A stretch of 64,000 bases of DNA from contig CAZQAF010000008.1 of the NCBI GenBank assembly GCA_964591175.1, forward strand, positions 1-64,000. Reading direction: 5' to 3'. Position 1 is the first letter of the stretch, and each line of letters begins with the position of its first letter. This document shows, piece after piece, positions 32,491 through 40,532 of the stretch. A program made the position numbers and the translations under genes. A model generated the notes under the pieces. The model searched no databases. It saw only the letters and a list, made by a program, of their open reading frames with translations, and was not told the DNA's origin. This stretch comes from UBA11574 sp964591175 (GTDB lineage: Bacteria; Desulfobacterota; Desulfobacteria; Desulfobacterales; UBA11574).

Positions 32491-33036
32491 TTACCGGCTG
32501 TATTTCCCCATTAACTGTACCTGGCCGACAATATGATTTTCCATCGCGTTGAGGAGCTGTTTTTTTGTGGCACCTGGAGGCAGGTTCAGTAAGGTGTCAA
32601 GGGCGTATAATTTGAAATAATATCGATGGGTACCTCCTGGCGGGCAGGGACCGCCGTAACCGATCCGTCGAAAATCATTGATCCCCTGAATCCCGCCGAT
32701 TTCCGGGCGATCATTGGCGCCGATATTTTCAGGGACGCCCTGTGCCGCTGACGGAATATCATAATAGACCCAGTGCACCCATGTGCCCATTGGTGCATCC
32801 GGATCGTCACAGATGAGCGCAAGGCTCTTTGTTTCTTCCGGTATCGAGTCCCATTTTAAAGGTGGGGACAGATCGGTTCCGTCGCAGGTGTATTTTTCAG
32901 GGATCATTCCGCCTTCATCAAATGCCGGGCTTGTCAGTTTCATGATTCCTCCTTCTGCGTTTGCATAAGAAAAGGTTAAAAAAATAATACCAATGAAGAA
33001 TAACAACCAGGAAATTAAAGTGATTTTATCTCTCAT
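32491..33036 (-). CDS. exported YbhB/YbcL-family (PEBP/Raf kinase inhibitor-like) protein
   Basis: A 181-residue phosphatidylethanolamine-binding-like protein. It has a signal peptide (LISWLLFFIGIIFLTFSYANA), then TSPAFDEGGMIPEKYTCDG, LSPPLKWDSIPEETKSLALI, the ligand-pocket motif CDDPDAPMGTWVHWVYYDIP and GPCPPGGTHRYYFKLYALD. All PEBP hallmarks are present and it is full length. ATG 33036 has GGAGG 7 nt upstream. The function of bacterial members is unclear. It follows the hydrolase gene at 33076 on the same strand, 39 nt away. Confidence 0.9.
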   Translation of the reverse strand: MRDKITLISWLLFFIGIIFLTFSYANAEGGIMKLTSPAFDEGGMIPEKYTCDGTDLSPPLKWDSIPEETKSLALICDDPDAPMGTWVHWVYYDIPSAAQGVPENIGANDRPEIGGIQGINDFRRIGYGGPCPPGGTHRYYFKLYALDTLLNLPPGATKKQLLNAMENHIVGQVQLMGKYSR

Positions 33037-33075
33037 CGTTTGATCCTCCAAGTTTCGCATCATGGGGAAAGCAAA

Positions 33076-34044
33076 TCAAGCGTTTTTAGTGACGAACGCC
33101 GCAATTTGTTTTTCATGCCAATATTCACCGCTCGATCTGAAATCGATAAAACCCACATGCCCCCCGTGTCTCGGCATTTCAAAATAAAGGTGGCGGCTGT
33201 TCTTTGCTTCTTCAACGGGATAACACTGCCTACCTAAAAAGGGGTCATCCCGAGCACTGATCAACAGCACCGGAATATTGATTCCGGGAAGAAATTGCCG
33301 GCAACTGCATCGGGTCCAGTAATCCTTCGCACTTGAAAATCCGTGAATGGGCGCCGTATATCTGTCGTCAAAATCTTTGAACGTTCGAATCAAATGATAG
33401 TTTGCGTCATCAATGTCATTGGGCATCAGACGCATCTTTATGCGTATCTTGTCATGAAACATCATTAAAAAACGCTTCATATAGAGGATATTGGATGGCT
33501 GCGCAAGTTTATTGGCACAGGATTCCAGATCACAGGGCACTGAAACAGCCGCGGCGCATTTAATCAGCGAAGATATCGGGTATTTTTTCTCTCCCAGATA
33601 CATCAGGGTTAAATTGCCCCCTACACTGAAACCGACCAATGAAATACGAGCATAATGATAATGATCGATCACGTGATTGACAACGGTATGAAGATCCTCT
33701 GTTGCGCCGCAGTGATAGGACCTAAGAAGACGATTGGGCTGGCCGCTGCACCCGCGGAAGTTAAACGCGACGGCATCCCATCCTCTGCTGTTGAATGCGC
33801 GAATCATGCCGAGCATATATGAACGCCGGGAATGGCCCTCCAGACCGTGCAATACAATGCCCACTTTGTCTCCGCCAACCCGGGACCAGTCCAGATCAAT
33901 AAAATCATGATCCGGGGTAGATATCCGTTCCCGAACATAGCTGATGTTTCTGACCTTTCTAAAAAGGGGCGGATAGATGGTCTGAATATGCGCGTTTTTG
34001 AATAACCTCCGAGGCTTGTAATCCGATGCTGAAATTAACGGCAT
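33076..34044 (-). CDS. YheT-family alpha/beta hydrolase
   Basis: A 322-residue hydrolase. The family start FKNAHIQTIYPPLFRK, LHGLEGHSRRSYMLGM (oxyanion region), nucleophile elbow VGFSVGGNLTLMYLGE (Ser in G-x-S-x-G), the acid in LLISARDDPFL and the catalytic His in MPRHGGHVGF are all visible. Relatives hydrolyse fatty esters. ATG 34044 is preceded by GGAG at about 10 nt; the upstream TTG start lacks one. Cytoplasmic. Probably forms a two-gene unit with the PEBP gene downstream. Confidence 0.9.
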   Translation of the reverse strand: MPLISASDYKPRRLFKNAHIQTIYPPLFRKVRNISYVRERISTPDHDFIDLDWSRVGGDKVGIVLHGLEGHSRRSYMLGMIRAFNSRGWDAVAFNFRGCSGQPNRLLRSYHCGATEDLHTVVNHVIDHYHYARISLVGFSVGGNLTLMYLGEKKYPISSLIKCAAAVSVPCDLESCANKLAQPSNILYMKRFLMMFHDKIRIKMRLMPNDIDDANYHLIRTFKDFDDRYTAPIHGFSSAKDYWTRCSCRQFLPGINIPVLLISARDDPFLGRQCYPVEEAKNSRHLYFEMPRHGGHVGFIDFRSSGEYWHEKQIAAFVTKNA

Positions 34045-34190
34045 TTTAAAAATACTCCGGCATGATGATTTCACATTGAATCTGTATTTTTGGCATGATA
34101 GGGAAAATTGATCAAGCAACTTTTGATGGCCGTGATTCCGTATGTGTTTTCCTGTTTCACGCTATACATGTGCCAATTGGAGATTATACA

Positions 34191-34772
34191 ATGAAGAACG
34201 ATAAACAAACCTGCCCCTGGCCAAAAGGAGATCCGCTTTTGATACAATATCATGATAAAGAATGGGGGGTTCCTTTGCATAACGACAAAAAACTCTTTGA
34301 ATTTCTGATCCTCGAAGGATTCCAGGCAGGATTGAGCTGGCTGACGATTTTGAAAAAAAGAGAAAATTTCCGGAAGGCGTTTGACAATTTTGATTTCAAT
34401 AAAATGGCAGCATATGATCGGCAAAAGAAAAATTCCCTGTTAAAGGACGGCGGCATCATCCGCAACAGATTAAAAATTGAAAGCGCGATTAGCAATGCAA
34501 AGGCGTTTATTGACGTCAGAAAAGAATTCGGGACCTTTAACAAATACATATGGAAATTTACCGACAACACGCCGATCCGAAATGGATTCGAATCCTTAAA
34601 AGAAATTCCCGCAAGAACAGAGCTGTCCGATCTTATCAGCAAGGATTTAAAAAAAAGGGGATTTAAGTTCGTCGGATCAACTATTGTCTATGCGCACATG
34701 CAGGCCACCGGGATGGTGAATGACCATATTAAAAGTTGCTTCAGGTACAAAGAGATTATCGAAAAGTTCTGA
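34191..34772 (+). CDS. tag: DNA-3-methyladenine glycosylase I
   Basis: A 193-residue base-excision repair enzyme that removes 3-methyladenine. The zinc-snap ligands of Tag are present: Cys8 (TCPW), His21 (YHDKEWG) and the C-terminal H-x-x-x-C of NDHIKSCF. The helix-hairpin-helix core carries LFEFLILEGFQAGLSWLTIL with the base-pocket Trp/Glu residues, and VGSTIVYAHMQATGMVNDH. Length equals the E. coli enzyme. ATG 34191 follows GGAG at 8 nt. Divergent from the YheT hydrolase gene and not in an evident operon. Confidence 0.95.
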   Translation: MKNDKQTCPWPKGDPLLIQYHDKEWGVPLHNDKKLFEFLILEGFQAGLSWLTILKKRENFRKAFDNFDFNKMAAYDRQKKNSLLKDGGIIRNRLKIESAISNAKAFIDVRKEFGTFNKYIWKFTDNTPIRNGFESLKEIPARTELSDLISKDLKKRGFKFVGSTIVYAHMQATGMVNDHIKSCFRYKEIIEKF

Positions 34773-34898
34773 AATTAATTTTTTCATGCTTTTTTCCACA
34801 TCCCGACATGATTCGCCGATATGGAATTCAAAAGGTCTTTTTGTGCAATATTCTATAATTATTAGATATATTCTGTCCGAAAGCGACAATAAAAATAG

Positions 34899-35696
34899 TT
34901 AGGCGGAAAAAAATTGCATCACCATCTCGTGAAACTCATCGGCGCATTCCAGATGAATGAGATGACCGGCATCGGCAAAAGACTTTACCACTGCGTCGGG
35001 AATTTGGTTCGAAAGCAAAAACCCGTTTTCGGGCGGCACCAGTTTGTCCTTTTCTGCCGTGAGGATCAAGGTGGGGACGTGTATCTTATGGATGCGGCCG
35101 CAGGCATCGAAGCCGGCGATGGCACCGAGCTGTCGTTTGAGGGCGTAATCCGGCTGAAAAGGCGCCCCCAGCTCCCGTTCCCTGTAACGGTCCAAGGCAG
35201 CCGATCCTTTTTTCAAAAACCGAGGCGTGGCCAACAGCAAAAGATTTTTGTCGAAGATCCCTTCCGGTGAAAGCCCTGCGTTATCGGCAAATTGTTTGAT
35301 AAGATTCGGATCCGGCGGTATCCGCCGGCTGACGCCGCAGTGGGTGCTTCCAAGGACTAGGCGGCGGACCCGGGTCGAATGTCTCAAAGCCAATTCCTGG
35401 GCAATCATGCCGCCCATGGAAAGGCCCACGACACCGGCGTGTTTCACTCCGGCCGCATCCAGAACAGCCGCGGCATGATCCGCCATTTCCGCCATCGTGT
35501 AAGGACGGTCCGGCATGCTGGAACGGCCGGCGCCGATGTTGTCAAAGACAATGACACGAAAATAAGGAGACCATGCCGCGATACTCTCTTCCCAGGTCCA
35601 CGTGCCGCCGCCGACCCCGCTGATCAACAGCAGCGGCTCTTTTTCCCCGTAACTTTCCCAATGGATCTTCAGGTCATTAAAAATTGTTTCGGACAA
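34899..35696 (-). CDS. alpha/beta hydrolase (3-oxoadipate enol-lactonase/MhpC-like)
   Basis: A 265-residue hydrolase. Oxyanion region LLISGVGGGTWTWE, FDNIGAGRSSMPDRPYTM, nucleophile VGLSMGGMIAQELAL (Ser in G-x-S-x-G), acid in LILTAEKDKLVPPEN and catalytic His in FADAGHLIHLE. It begins at TTG 35694-35696, preceded by a near-perfect AGGAGGTG, so the TTG start is well supported. The substrate cannot be told from sequence. Divergent from the selenocysteine OsmC-like gene, with 158 bp between. Confidence 0.88.
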   Translation of the reverse strand: MSETIFNDLKIHWESYGEKEPLLLISGVGGGTWTWEESIAAWSPYFRVIVFDNIGAGRSSMPDRPYTMAEMADHAAAVLDAAGVKHAGVVGLSMGGMIAQELALRHSTRVRRLVLGSTHCGVSRRIPPDPNLIKQFADNAGLSPEGIFDKNLLLLATPRFLKKGSAALDRYRERELGAPFQPDYALKRQLGAIAGFDACGRIHKIHVPTLILTAEKDKLVPPENGFLLSNQIPDAVVKSFADAGHLIHLECADEFHEMVMQFFSA

Positions 35697-35723
35697 TTTG
35701 CACCTCCTGATATTTTACTCCGC

Positions 35724-35751
35724 TTGACATGCAATAAACTGATATTAAATT
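35724..35751 (+). promoter_or_regulatory. putative promoter of the OsmC-like selenoprotein gene
   Basis: TTGACA (35724-35729), a 16-nt spacer and TAAATT (35746-35751), about 100 bp before the start. The -35 is consensus and the -10 matches at four of six positions. Confidence 0.4.
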
Positions 35752-35854
35752 AAGTATATCAAATTTTACATCATTGATCATATGAAAAAACTCCCTTCCC
35801 TTGCACCCCAAGTTATCATGAGGTTCGGAGAATACAAACCAAAAGGAGGATTTT

Positions 35855-36325
35855 ATGGGAGACATCGTTCATACGTCACGCATCACCATTACCAGAGAGC
35901 ACGGGCCCACCCGGAAAGCCGAAATCGAAGGGTTTAACGAACCGGTATATTACGGCATCCACGGCGGCATTAAAAATTTCTACAAAATCGAGCCGGAAAA
36001 GGAACACGCTGCGACCTTGGACCACATTGTCGGCGCCGTCGGCGGCTGAATGATGGGTACACTGGCCGCGGTGTTGGCCGGCAAAAAGATCAAAACCTTT
36101 AAAGATCTATACAAAGCCGTCGTAACCGGCGATATCGAAAATGTCGACGGTGTCTTGAAAATAAAACACATCAACGTTGAGTATCACCTGAAACTTCCCA
36201 GGGAAAAAAGACAAGATGCTTCGGAAGCACTGGAAAATTACATCACATCATGCCCTGCAGCCCAGAGCGTGATCGGCTGCATTGATATCACCCATGAACT
36301 TTTGATGGAGGATTTACCGGCATAA
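35855..36325 (+). CDS. selenocysteine-containing OsmC/Ohr-like redox protein, Sec65
   Basis: A 156-residue protein read through an in-frame TGA at 36047-36049. Both parts share one frame: residues 1-64 end LDHIVGAVGG, then U65, then MMGTLAAVLAGKKI and an OsmC-type C-half ending with SCPAAQSVIGC. OsmC/Ohr proteins have two redox cysteines, one at the start of the long central helix and one in a C-P motif; UGA replaces the first, and Cys133 is the second. AAGGAGGA precedes the ATG. A SECIS-like hairpin follows at 36062-36081. Expected role: reduction of organic hydroperoxides. Truncation at residue 64 would remove the active site, so a read-through product is favoured over a pseudogene. Confidence 0.88.
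36062..36081 (+). promoter_or_regulatory. bacterial SECIS-like hairpin downstream of the UGA codon
   Basis: CUGGCC (36062-36067) pairs with GGCCGG (36076-36081) through 6 pairs, one G-U. The 8-nt loop GCGGUGUU contains GGU. The loop GG is 21-22 nt past the UGA, within the 16-37 nt range of known bacterial SECIS elements, and GGU is the loop feature contacted by SelB. Confidence 0.75.
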
Positions 36326-36420
36326 TGGAGAATTTTCAGGTTATATACTCAAGTATGTCGAGGACTTGAGACGAGAGCTTAACGCCGATATCGGATGAAA
36401 AGACTTTTTTGAGATGGCTT

Positions 36421-36927
36421 CTAAATTTTTCTGCTGTCATAAGCCCAATTCAGTAAAGCCTGTCTCTGCTTCGGCCGGCAACTCACATCTTTCTCTTTGC
36501 AGTGCTTTCTGATCTGAGCAATATGACGTTTCATCGCTTTCCAACGCTTGACCTGGCGCGCATCATCCGGGCATCTTCTGCCCATGTAGTATCTGCAATA
36601 CCATTGAAACCATCCCCTGGGATCTTCATGGTAGATCCAGCCTTTTTCCTGCCATACGGATAACGGCTGGGACGCATTGATGCCAAAGTAATTCAACTCG
36701 GGATCATGGCGTTCATGACACAGCTTTGCATCCGTATACCAGTCTTTGGGAAACTCATTTCTGCAATCGGTCATATACTTGCCGCCGAAAACCCCCATCT
36801 CAAGCATCTGCCCTGGCGTTACGTCAGGAGTGAAATCCAAGTGGAAGTTCTTTCCCACAGGCGCTGTCAAATAATACGTATAGTTTGTCTGCATCAGGTC
36901 GTTGACGATGACCTTCCGCCATTTCAT
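36421..36927 (-). CDS. conserved-looking hypothetical protein, 168 aa
   Basis: Not assigned to a named family. GGAGG lies 6 nt before the second of two adjacent ATGs. The protein is soluble, rich in Trp/Tyr/His and basic residues: DLMQTNYTYYLTAPVGKNFH, FTPDVTPGQMLEMGVFGGKY, LCHERHDPELNYFGINASQP, EDPRGWFQWYCRYYMGRRCP and a Lys/Arg-rich C-terminus (HIAQIRKHCKEKDVSCRPKQ). The aromatic and cysteine-rich character suggests nucleic-acid or metal interaction, but this is a guess. It stands alone between the OsmC-like and wrbA genes. Confidence 0.7.
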   Translation of the reverse strand: MKWRKVIVNDLMQTNYTYYLTAPVGKNFHLDFTPDVTPGQMLEMGVFGGKYMTDCRNEFPKDWYTDAKLCHERHDPELNYFGINASQPLSVWQEKGWIYHEDPRGWFQWYCRYYMGRRCPDDARQVKRWKAMKRHIAQIRKHCKEKDVSCRPKQRQALLNWAYDSRKI

Positions 36928-37079
36928 CATTCACCTCCCCAATTCTCGACATCCGTTTTCTGACCTCGGACCTCCGGCCCTTCCACCAACCTTCCAACCT
37001 TCTTACCTTCTCACCTTCTGCCCTTAAGACCTCTGCTTGCCCGGCGTAGCTCGGAGAGCGAAGACGGGACCTCTGGCTT

Positions 37080-37712
37080 TTAGAGCGCCTTTTCCCCGGC
37101 CTTTAGTTTCTTTGCTATCTTTGCGACATGCTCTCCCTGGTAGCGGGCACCGGCAATTTCAGTTTCGCCGGGCATTCGGCTCCCATCGGCCCCGGCGATG
37201 GTCGACGCACCATAAGGCGAGCAACCACTGATTTCATTCATGGTCATTTGTCCCTGAAATGAATACGGCAGCCCGACAATGATCATACCCTGATGAAGCA
37301 GCGTGATATGAAAACTCAAAATCGTTGATTCCTGACCGCCGTGCTGGGTGTTTGAGCTCGACATAACGCTTCCTACCTTTCCGACCAACGATCCGTTCAT
37401 CCACAACTGTCCGGTGGCATCGAGGAATTGTCTCATCTGCCCGCACATGTTTCCGAAACGGGTCGGCGTTCCAAAAATAACGGCGTCCGCTTCGGCAAGC
37501 TGATCCACGCTGCATACCGGCACATGAGACTGTTGTTTCTGAACGTCAATCGCTCCCATTTGCTCCAGCACGTCATTGGGGAGCGTCTCCGGAACCCTGC
37601 ACAATTGAGCTTCCACGCCGGCTACCGCGCGTACACCTTCAGCGGCAGCTTCAGCGAGCTTGTATATGTGACCATACATTGAGTAATAAACGATCAATAC
37701 ATTTACTTTCAT
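37080..37712 (-). CDS. wrbA: NAD(P)H:quinone oxidoreductase, WrbA family
   Basis: A 210-residue flavodoxin-like FMN enzyme doing two-electron quinone reduction. N-terminal phosphate loop VYYSMYGHIYKLAEAAAEGV, flavin loop FGTPTRFGNMCGQMRQFLDA, GSLVGKVGSVMSSSNTQHGG, and YGASTIAGADGSRMPGETE, all typical of WrbA type IV. GGAGG precedes the ATG. Role: avoiding semiquinone and oxidative stress. It lies near two peroxide-related genes (OsmC-like here, peroxiredoxin at 0.8 kb). Confidence 0.94.
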   Translation of the reverse strand: MKVNVLIVYYSMYGHIYKLAEAAAEGVRAVAGVEAQLCRVPETLPNDVLEQMGAIDVQKQQSHVPVCSVDQLAEADAVIFGTPTRFGNMCGQMRQFLDATGQLWMNGSLVGKVGSVMSSSNTQHGGQESTILSFHITLLHQGMIIVGLPYSFQGQMTMNEISGCSPYGASTIAGADGSRMPGETEIAGARYQGEHVAKIAKKLKAGEKAL

Positions 37713-37871
37713 TTTGTCCTCCTTTCTTTCGTTATAGAGAACGAGAGATGAGTTGCATCCTTCGGTAGAGAAAATAAAACGAAGATCTTCCGCGTGGATT
37801 TCTAAAGATCATGACCGAATCTCTTCGGGGGAGCATACCCCCTGAACACATACGGATTGAACAACCTATCG

Positions 37872-38360
37872 CTATACCTCTTCCGACAAATCAATCCATT
37901 TCCCTTTCGTGAGCGCTTCCAAATCCATAGGTTCAAGCTTAAAAACCGCAAAAGGCGTGCCGGCCGCCGCCCAGATGACATCATATTTTTTAAGATCCGG
38001 ATCCAATATGGTTTCCAGGGGTTCGATATGACCTGCCGGCGGCACGCCGCCGATGGCATATCCGACCCTTTCTTTCACATAGGTTCCGTCAGCTCTGCCA
38101 AGTTTTAAGCCCGTTGATTTTTGTATTTTCATGACATCGACTCGATTTGAGCCGGATGCGATGACGAGGACCGGACGGTCGGTTTCCATATCCTTAAACA
38201 CCAGCGATTTTGCGATTTGAGACACCAAACATCCAATACTATCCGCAGCCTCTTTCGCGGTCCTTGTTGAACCGGGAAGCGCTTTAACTTCAAAGGAAAA
38301 GCCCCTGGCATGAAGAAAATCCTGTACCCGTTTTGCACTGCCGCTCAGTTCTGCTGTCAT
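37872..38360 (-). CDS. ybaK: YbaK/ProX-type aminoacyl-tRNA deacylase
   Basis: A 162-residue editing enzyme that hydrolyses mischarged tRNA. Sequence hallmarks: GSTRTAKEAADSIGCLVSQI, AKSLVFKDMETDRPVLVIAS with the conserved Lys of the YbaK fold, GYAIGGVPPAGH and FAVFKLEPMDLEAL. Free-standing, with no synthetase domain. It could deacylate Cys-tRNA(Pro) or a related species. No operon partner is obvious: wrbA lies 159 nt downstream on the same strand. Confidence 0.88.
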   Translation of the reverse strand: MTAELSGSAKRVQDFLHARGFSFEVKALPGSTRTAKEAADSIGCLVSQIAKSLVFKDMETDRPVLVIASGSNRVDVMKIQKSTGLKLGRADGTYVKERVGYAIGGVPPAGHIEPLETILDPDLKKYDVIWAAAGTPFAVFKLEPMDLEALTKGKWIDLSEEV

Positions 38361-38447
38361 AAGTCTATTCCTTTTTCTAAGTTCTTAATATCCACAATAA
38401 TACTTTATTTCATCTTTTCTACCGTGTTTCCGTATTTGCCGATGCCA

Positions 38448-38621
38448 CTATCTAATAACATTATGTCGATATCTGATTTTTTCAAGGTTATTCTCAGCAT
38501 TTTGCACGGGGTATACCGCCACAAAAATTTTATAATGGGGATAGTTCGCCATGCGTTCGAGGATGCGCTCAGCGTCTCGCAGAGAAAGAAACTTGTCCGT
38601 CATCCGAATCCGGTTGCGCAT
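38448..38621 (-). CDS. possible 57-residue small protein
   Basis: A frame from ATG 38619-38621 to TAG 38448-38450 contains MTDKFLSLRDAERILERMAN, then YPHYKIFVAVYPVQNAEN, a natural-looking composition with an amphipathic helix followed by a beta-like strand. No Shine-Dalgarno was seen. It lies directly after the ABC ATPase gene in the same strand and frame, so it might be a degenerate tail or a small separate gene. Family not recognised. The rest of 38361-38672 shows nothing further. Confidence 0.35.
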   Translation of the reverse strand: MRNRIRMTDKFLSLRDAERILERMANYPHYKIFVAVYPVQNAENNLEKIRYRHNVIR

Positions 38622-38672
38622 AGAGGCGGAGTATCTTTTAAAGATTTTCTCTGCAAACCGGTATATTCGGCG

Positions 38673-39758
38673 CTACAAGGACAATTCCTGAGGCACCCAG
38701 TATACCCCTTTACCAAGGAAGCCGACGGGCACGGTGTTGCCGATTCTCAGATTTGCAGATATGGCTTTGGCTTCTCGCCGTGAAAGATAGGTTTTCAGGT
38801 TTTTCCCGCCATTATGGGCGAGGGTCACCTCAACGATCCCGCTGCCGTTCATCAGGTAAACATCGGAAATGCTCAGGCTTCCCTGCCAAACATAATCCTG
38901 CGGATCTCCATCTGGAAAGAGTTCGATGCTCCAGCCCGGCAGGGTCAGACAGATCCGCTCGGGCAGATCGTCTTTGCCGGCGGAAAGCCGAGCCAGATCC
39001 ACATCCCCCATCACCGTCACAAGCCGGTTATCCTCGACCGTTGCCGTGATCAGGTTCTCGATGCCCACCAGTTCGGCGACGCTGCGGCTGTTGGGATGTC
39101 TGCACACCTCTTCCAGTGCCCCATTCTGCAAGATCCGCCCGTCTTTCATTACGGCCAGTTGATCGGCCAGGAAAAAGGCTTCCGCGAGATCGTGCGTGAT
39201 GTGAACAATCGTTACTCCGAGCTGGGTGTGAATCCTTTTCAATTCGTTTTGAATGCGGCTGCGGGTAACACGGTCAAGGGCGCTCAGCGGTTCATCGAGG
39301 AGCAGCACATAAGGCTCCATCACCAATGCCCGGGCCAGGGCCACACGCTGGCGCTCTCCTCCGGAAAGCCGGCTGGGCCGCCTTTTGAGCAAATGTCCGA
39401 TTTCAAGAAAGTCTGCCATTTCTTCAACAACCCCTTTGATTTTGCGTTCCGGGGTACCTTTCAGATGCAGACCAAAGGCAATGTTCCGTAAAACCGTGAG
39501 ATGCGGAAACAGGACATAATCCTGATATACGATTCCCAGATGCCTTTTTTCGGGTGCCAGTCGGGTGGCATCGAGGCCCTTGATATGGATGCGTCCGCTG
39601 GTGGGCTTGTGTACGCCGGCGATGGTTTCGAGGAGGACGGTTTTCCCCGTGCCCGTGGAGCCAAGAAGCGTCAGGTAGGTTCCGGCCTTGACATGGAGGG
39701 AGACATCACGGAGCTGAAATTCGCCCAGCCTGACATCAATCCCTTCAAGTCTGAGCAT
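38673..39758 (-). CDS. wtpC: tungstate/molybdate ABC transporter ATPase (WtpC/ModC-like)
   Basis: A 361-residue ATP-binding subunit. Walker A GSTGTGKT (residues 33-40), Q-loop YQDYVLFPHLTV, signature LSGGERQRVALARAL, Walker B VLLLDEPLSALD and switch His in VHITHDLAEAF. A C-terminal TOBE/MOP-like region (about 240-355) ends VYWVPQELSL and may sense oxyanion. GGAGG is 5 nt upstream; the permease stop overlaps its ribosome site, so translation is coupled. With the permease and binding protein it forms an oxyanion importer. Confidence 0.9.
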   Translation of the reverse strand: MLRLEGIDVRLGEFQLRDVSLHVKAGTYLTLLGSTGTGKTVLLETIAGVHKPTSGRIHIKGLDATRLAPEKRHLGIVYQDYVLFPHLTVLRNIAFGLHLKGTPERKIKGVVEEMADFLEIGHLLKRRPSRLSGGERQRVALARALVMEPYVLLLDEPLSALDRVTRSRIQNELKRIHTQLGVTIVHITHDLAEAFFLADQLAVMKDGRILQNGALEEVCRHPNSRSVAELVGIENLITATVEDNRLVTVMGDVDLARLSAGKDDLPERICLTLPGWSIELFPDGDPQDYVWQGSLSISDVYLMNGSGIVEVTLAHNGGKNLKTYLSRREAKAISANLRIGNTVPVGFLGKGVYWVPQELSL

Positions 39759-40532
39759 CTATACCTCCTTTTGTTCTCTTGCGAGCCAGCGCAATCCGGA
39801 GAAAATGAGAAGACAAAGGAGGATCAGAATCACTGCTACGGGGCTTGCATATTTGAGCCCGTAATTCTCCAATCGTTCCCAAATCAGAACCGGGGCGATC
39901 ATCGGGTGGTACGCCAACACGATGACTGCTCCGAATTCGGCAATTCCCCGGGCCCACATCATAATCGCACCCGAGAGTATTGATCGCCAGCAAAGCGCCA
40001 GGCTGACCTTGAAAAACGCCTGCCACGGTGAAGCCCCGAGGGTCCGGGCGACGCGTTCCAGCCGGGGATCGACGCTCAGAAATCCATCCCGGGCCGCATT
40101 GACCAGAAATGGCAGCGATACGAATGCCATGGCAAGACTGATTCCCGGCACCGTACCCATAAAACTGATGCCAAGCAGACCAAAGGCCTTGCCCAGAAAA
40201 AATTCACGTCCATATACCATCAACAGGGCAATGCCGGCAGCGGTGTGGGGAATCATCACCGGCAGGTCGACGATGCCCTGGACAATGCTCTTTCCCGGAA
40301 AGCGCCAGCGGGCCAGGGCATAAGCCAGCGGAACGCCGAACAGAATACAACTCAGGGTTGCCCACAAGGCTGCCCGCAGGGTCAGCAGGATCGATTGGAT
40401 GACCTCCGGATCGCTAATCGTGGACCGCAAGACCCCCGGTTCCGCGCTCACGACCATCCTGGCCAGAGGGATCACGATGATCAGAACCAAAATCCCGCTC
40501 AGTCCGGATATAACGATCTTAAAATTCTTCAT
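39759..40532 (-). CDS. wtpB: tungstate/molybdate ABC transporter permease (WtpB/ModB-like)
   Basis: A 257-residue inner-membrane subunit with about six helices. The BPD transport core TLRAALWATLSCILFGVPLA and the EAA-like loop RLERVARTLGASPWQAFFKV (coupling helix to the ATPase) are both present, as is the helix ILSGAIMMWARGIAEFGAVI typical of ModB/WtpB. Its start overlaps the binding-protein gene stop by 4 nt, and its stop is followed at once by the ATPase start. Oxyanion specificity is assigned from the neighbouring binding protein. Confidence 0.91.
   Translation of the reverse strand: MKNFKIVISGLSGILVLIIVIPLARMVVSAEPGVLRSTISDPEVIQSILLTLRAALWATLSCILFGVPLAYALARWRFPGKSIVQGIVDLPVMIPHTAAGIALLMVYGREFFLGKAFGLLGISFMGTVPGISLAMAFVSLPFLVNAARDGFLSVDPRLERVARTLGASPWQAFFKVSLALCWRSILSGAIMMWARGIAEFGAVIVLAYHPMIAPVLIWERLENYGLKYASPVAVILILLCLLIFSGLRWLAREQKEV

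Noticed and set aside
32348..32513. Small gene in either of two overlapping plus-strand frames
   Set aside because: No ribosome site, two competing frames and no recognised family; kept only as a possible relic within the intergenic entry.
35855..36325. Interpretation as two small proteins of 64 and 91 residues
   Set aside because: Neither half would contain a complete OsmC fold; the second has no ribosome site, and the TGA falls at the first redox Cys.
38448..38675. Pyrrolysine read-through of the wtpC TAG
   Set aside because: WtpC is complete and of normal length at this stop, and no PYLIS or pyl gene evidence is available in the window.
38310..38783. Plus-strand 157-codon frame over the ybaK-wtpC junction
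   Set aside because: It overlaps the 3' end of wtpC and the 5' end of ybaK on the opposite strand and has no domain or ribosome site.
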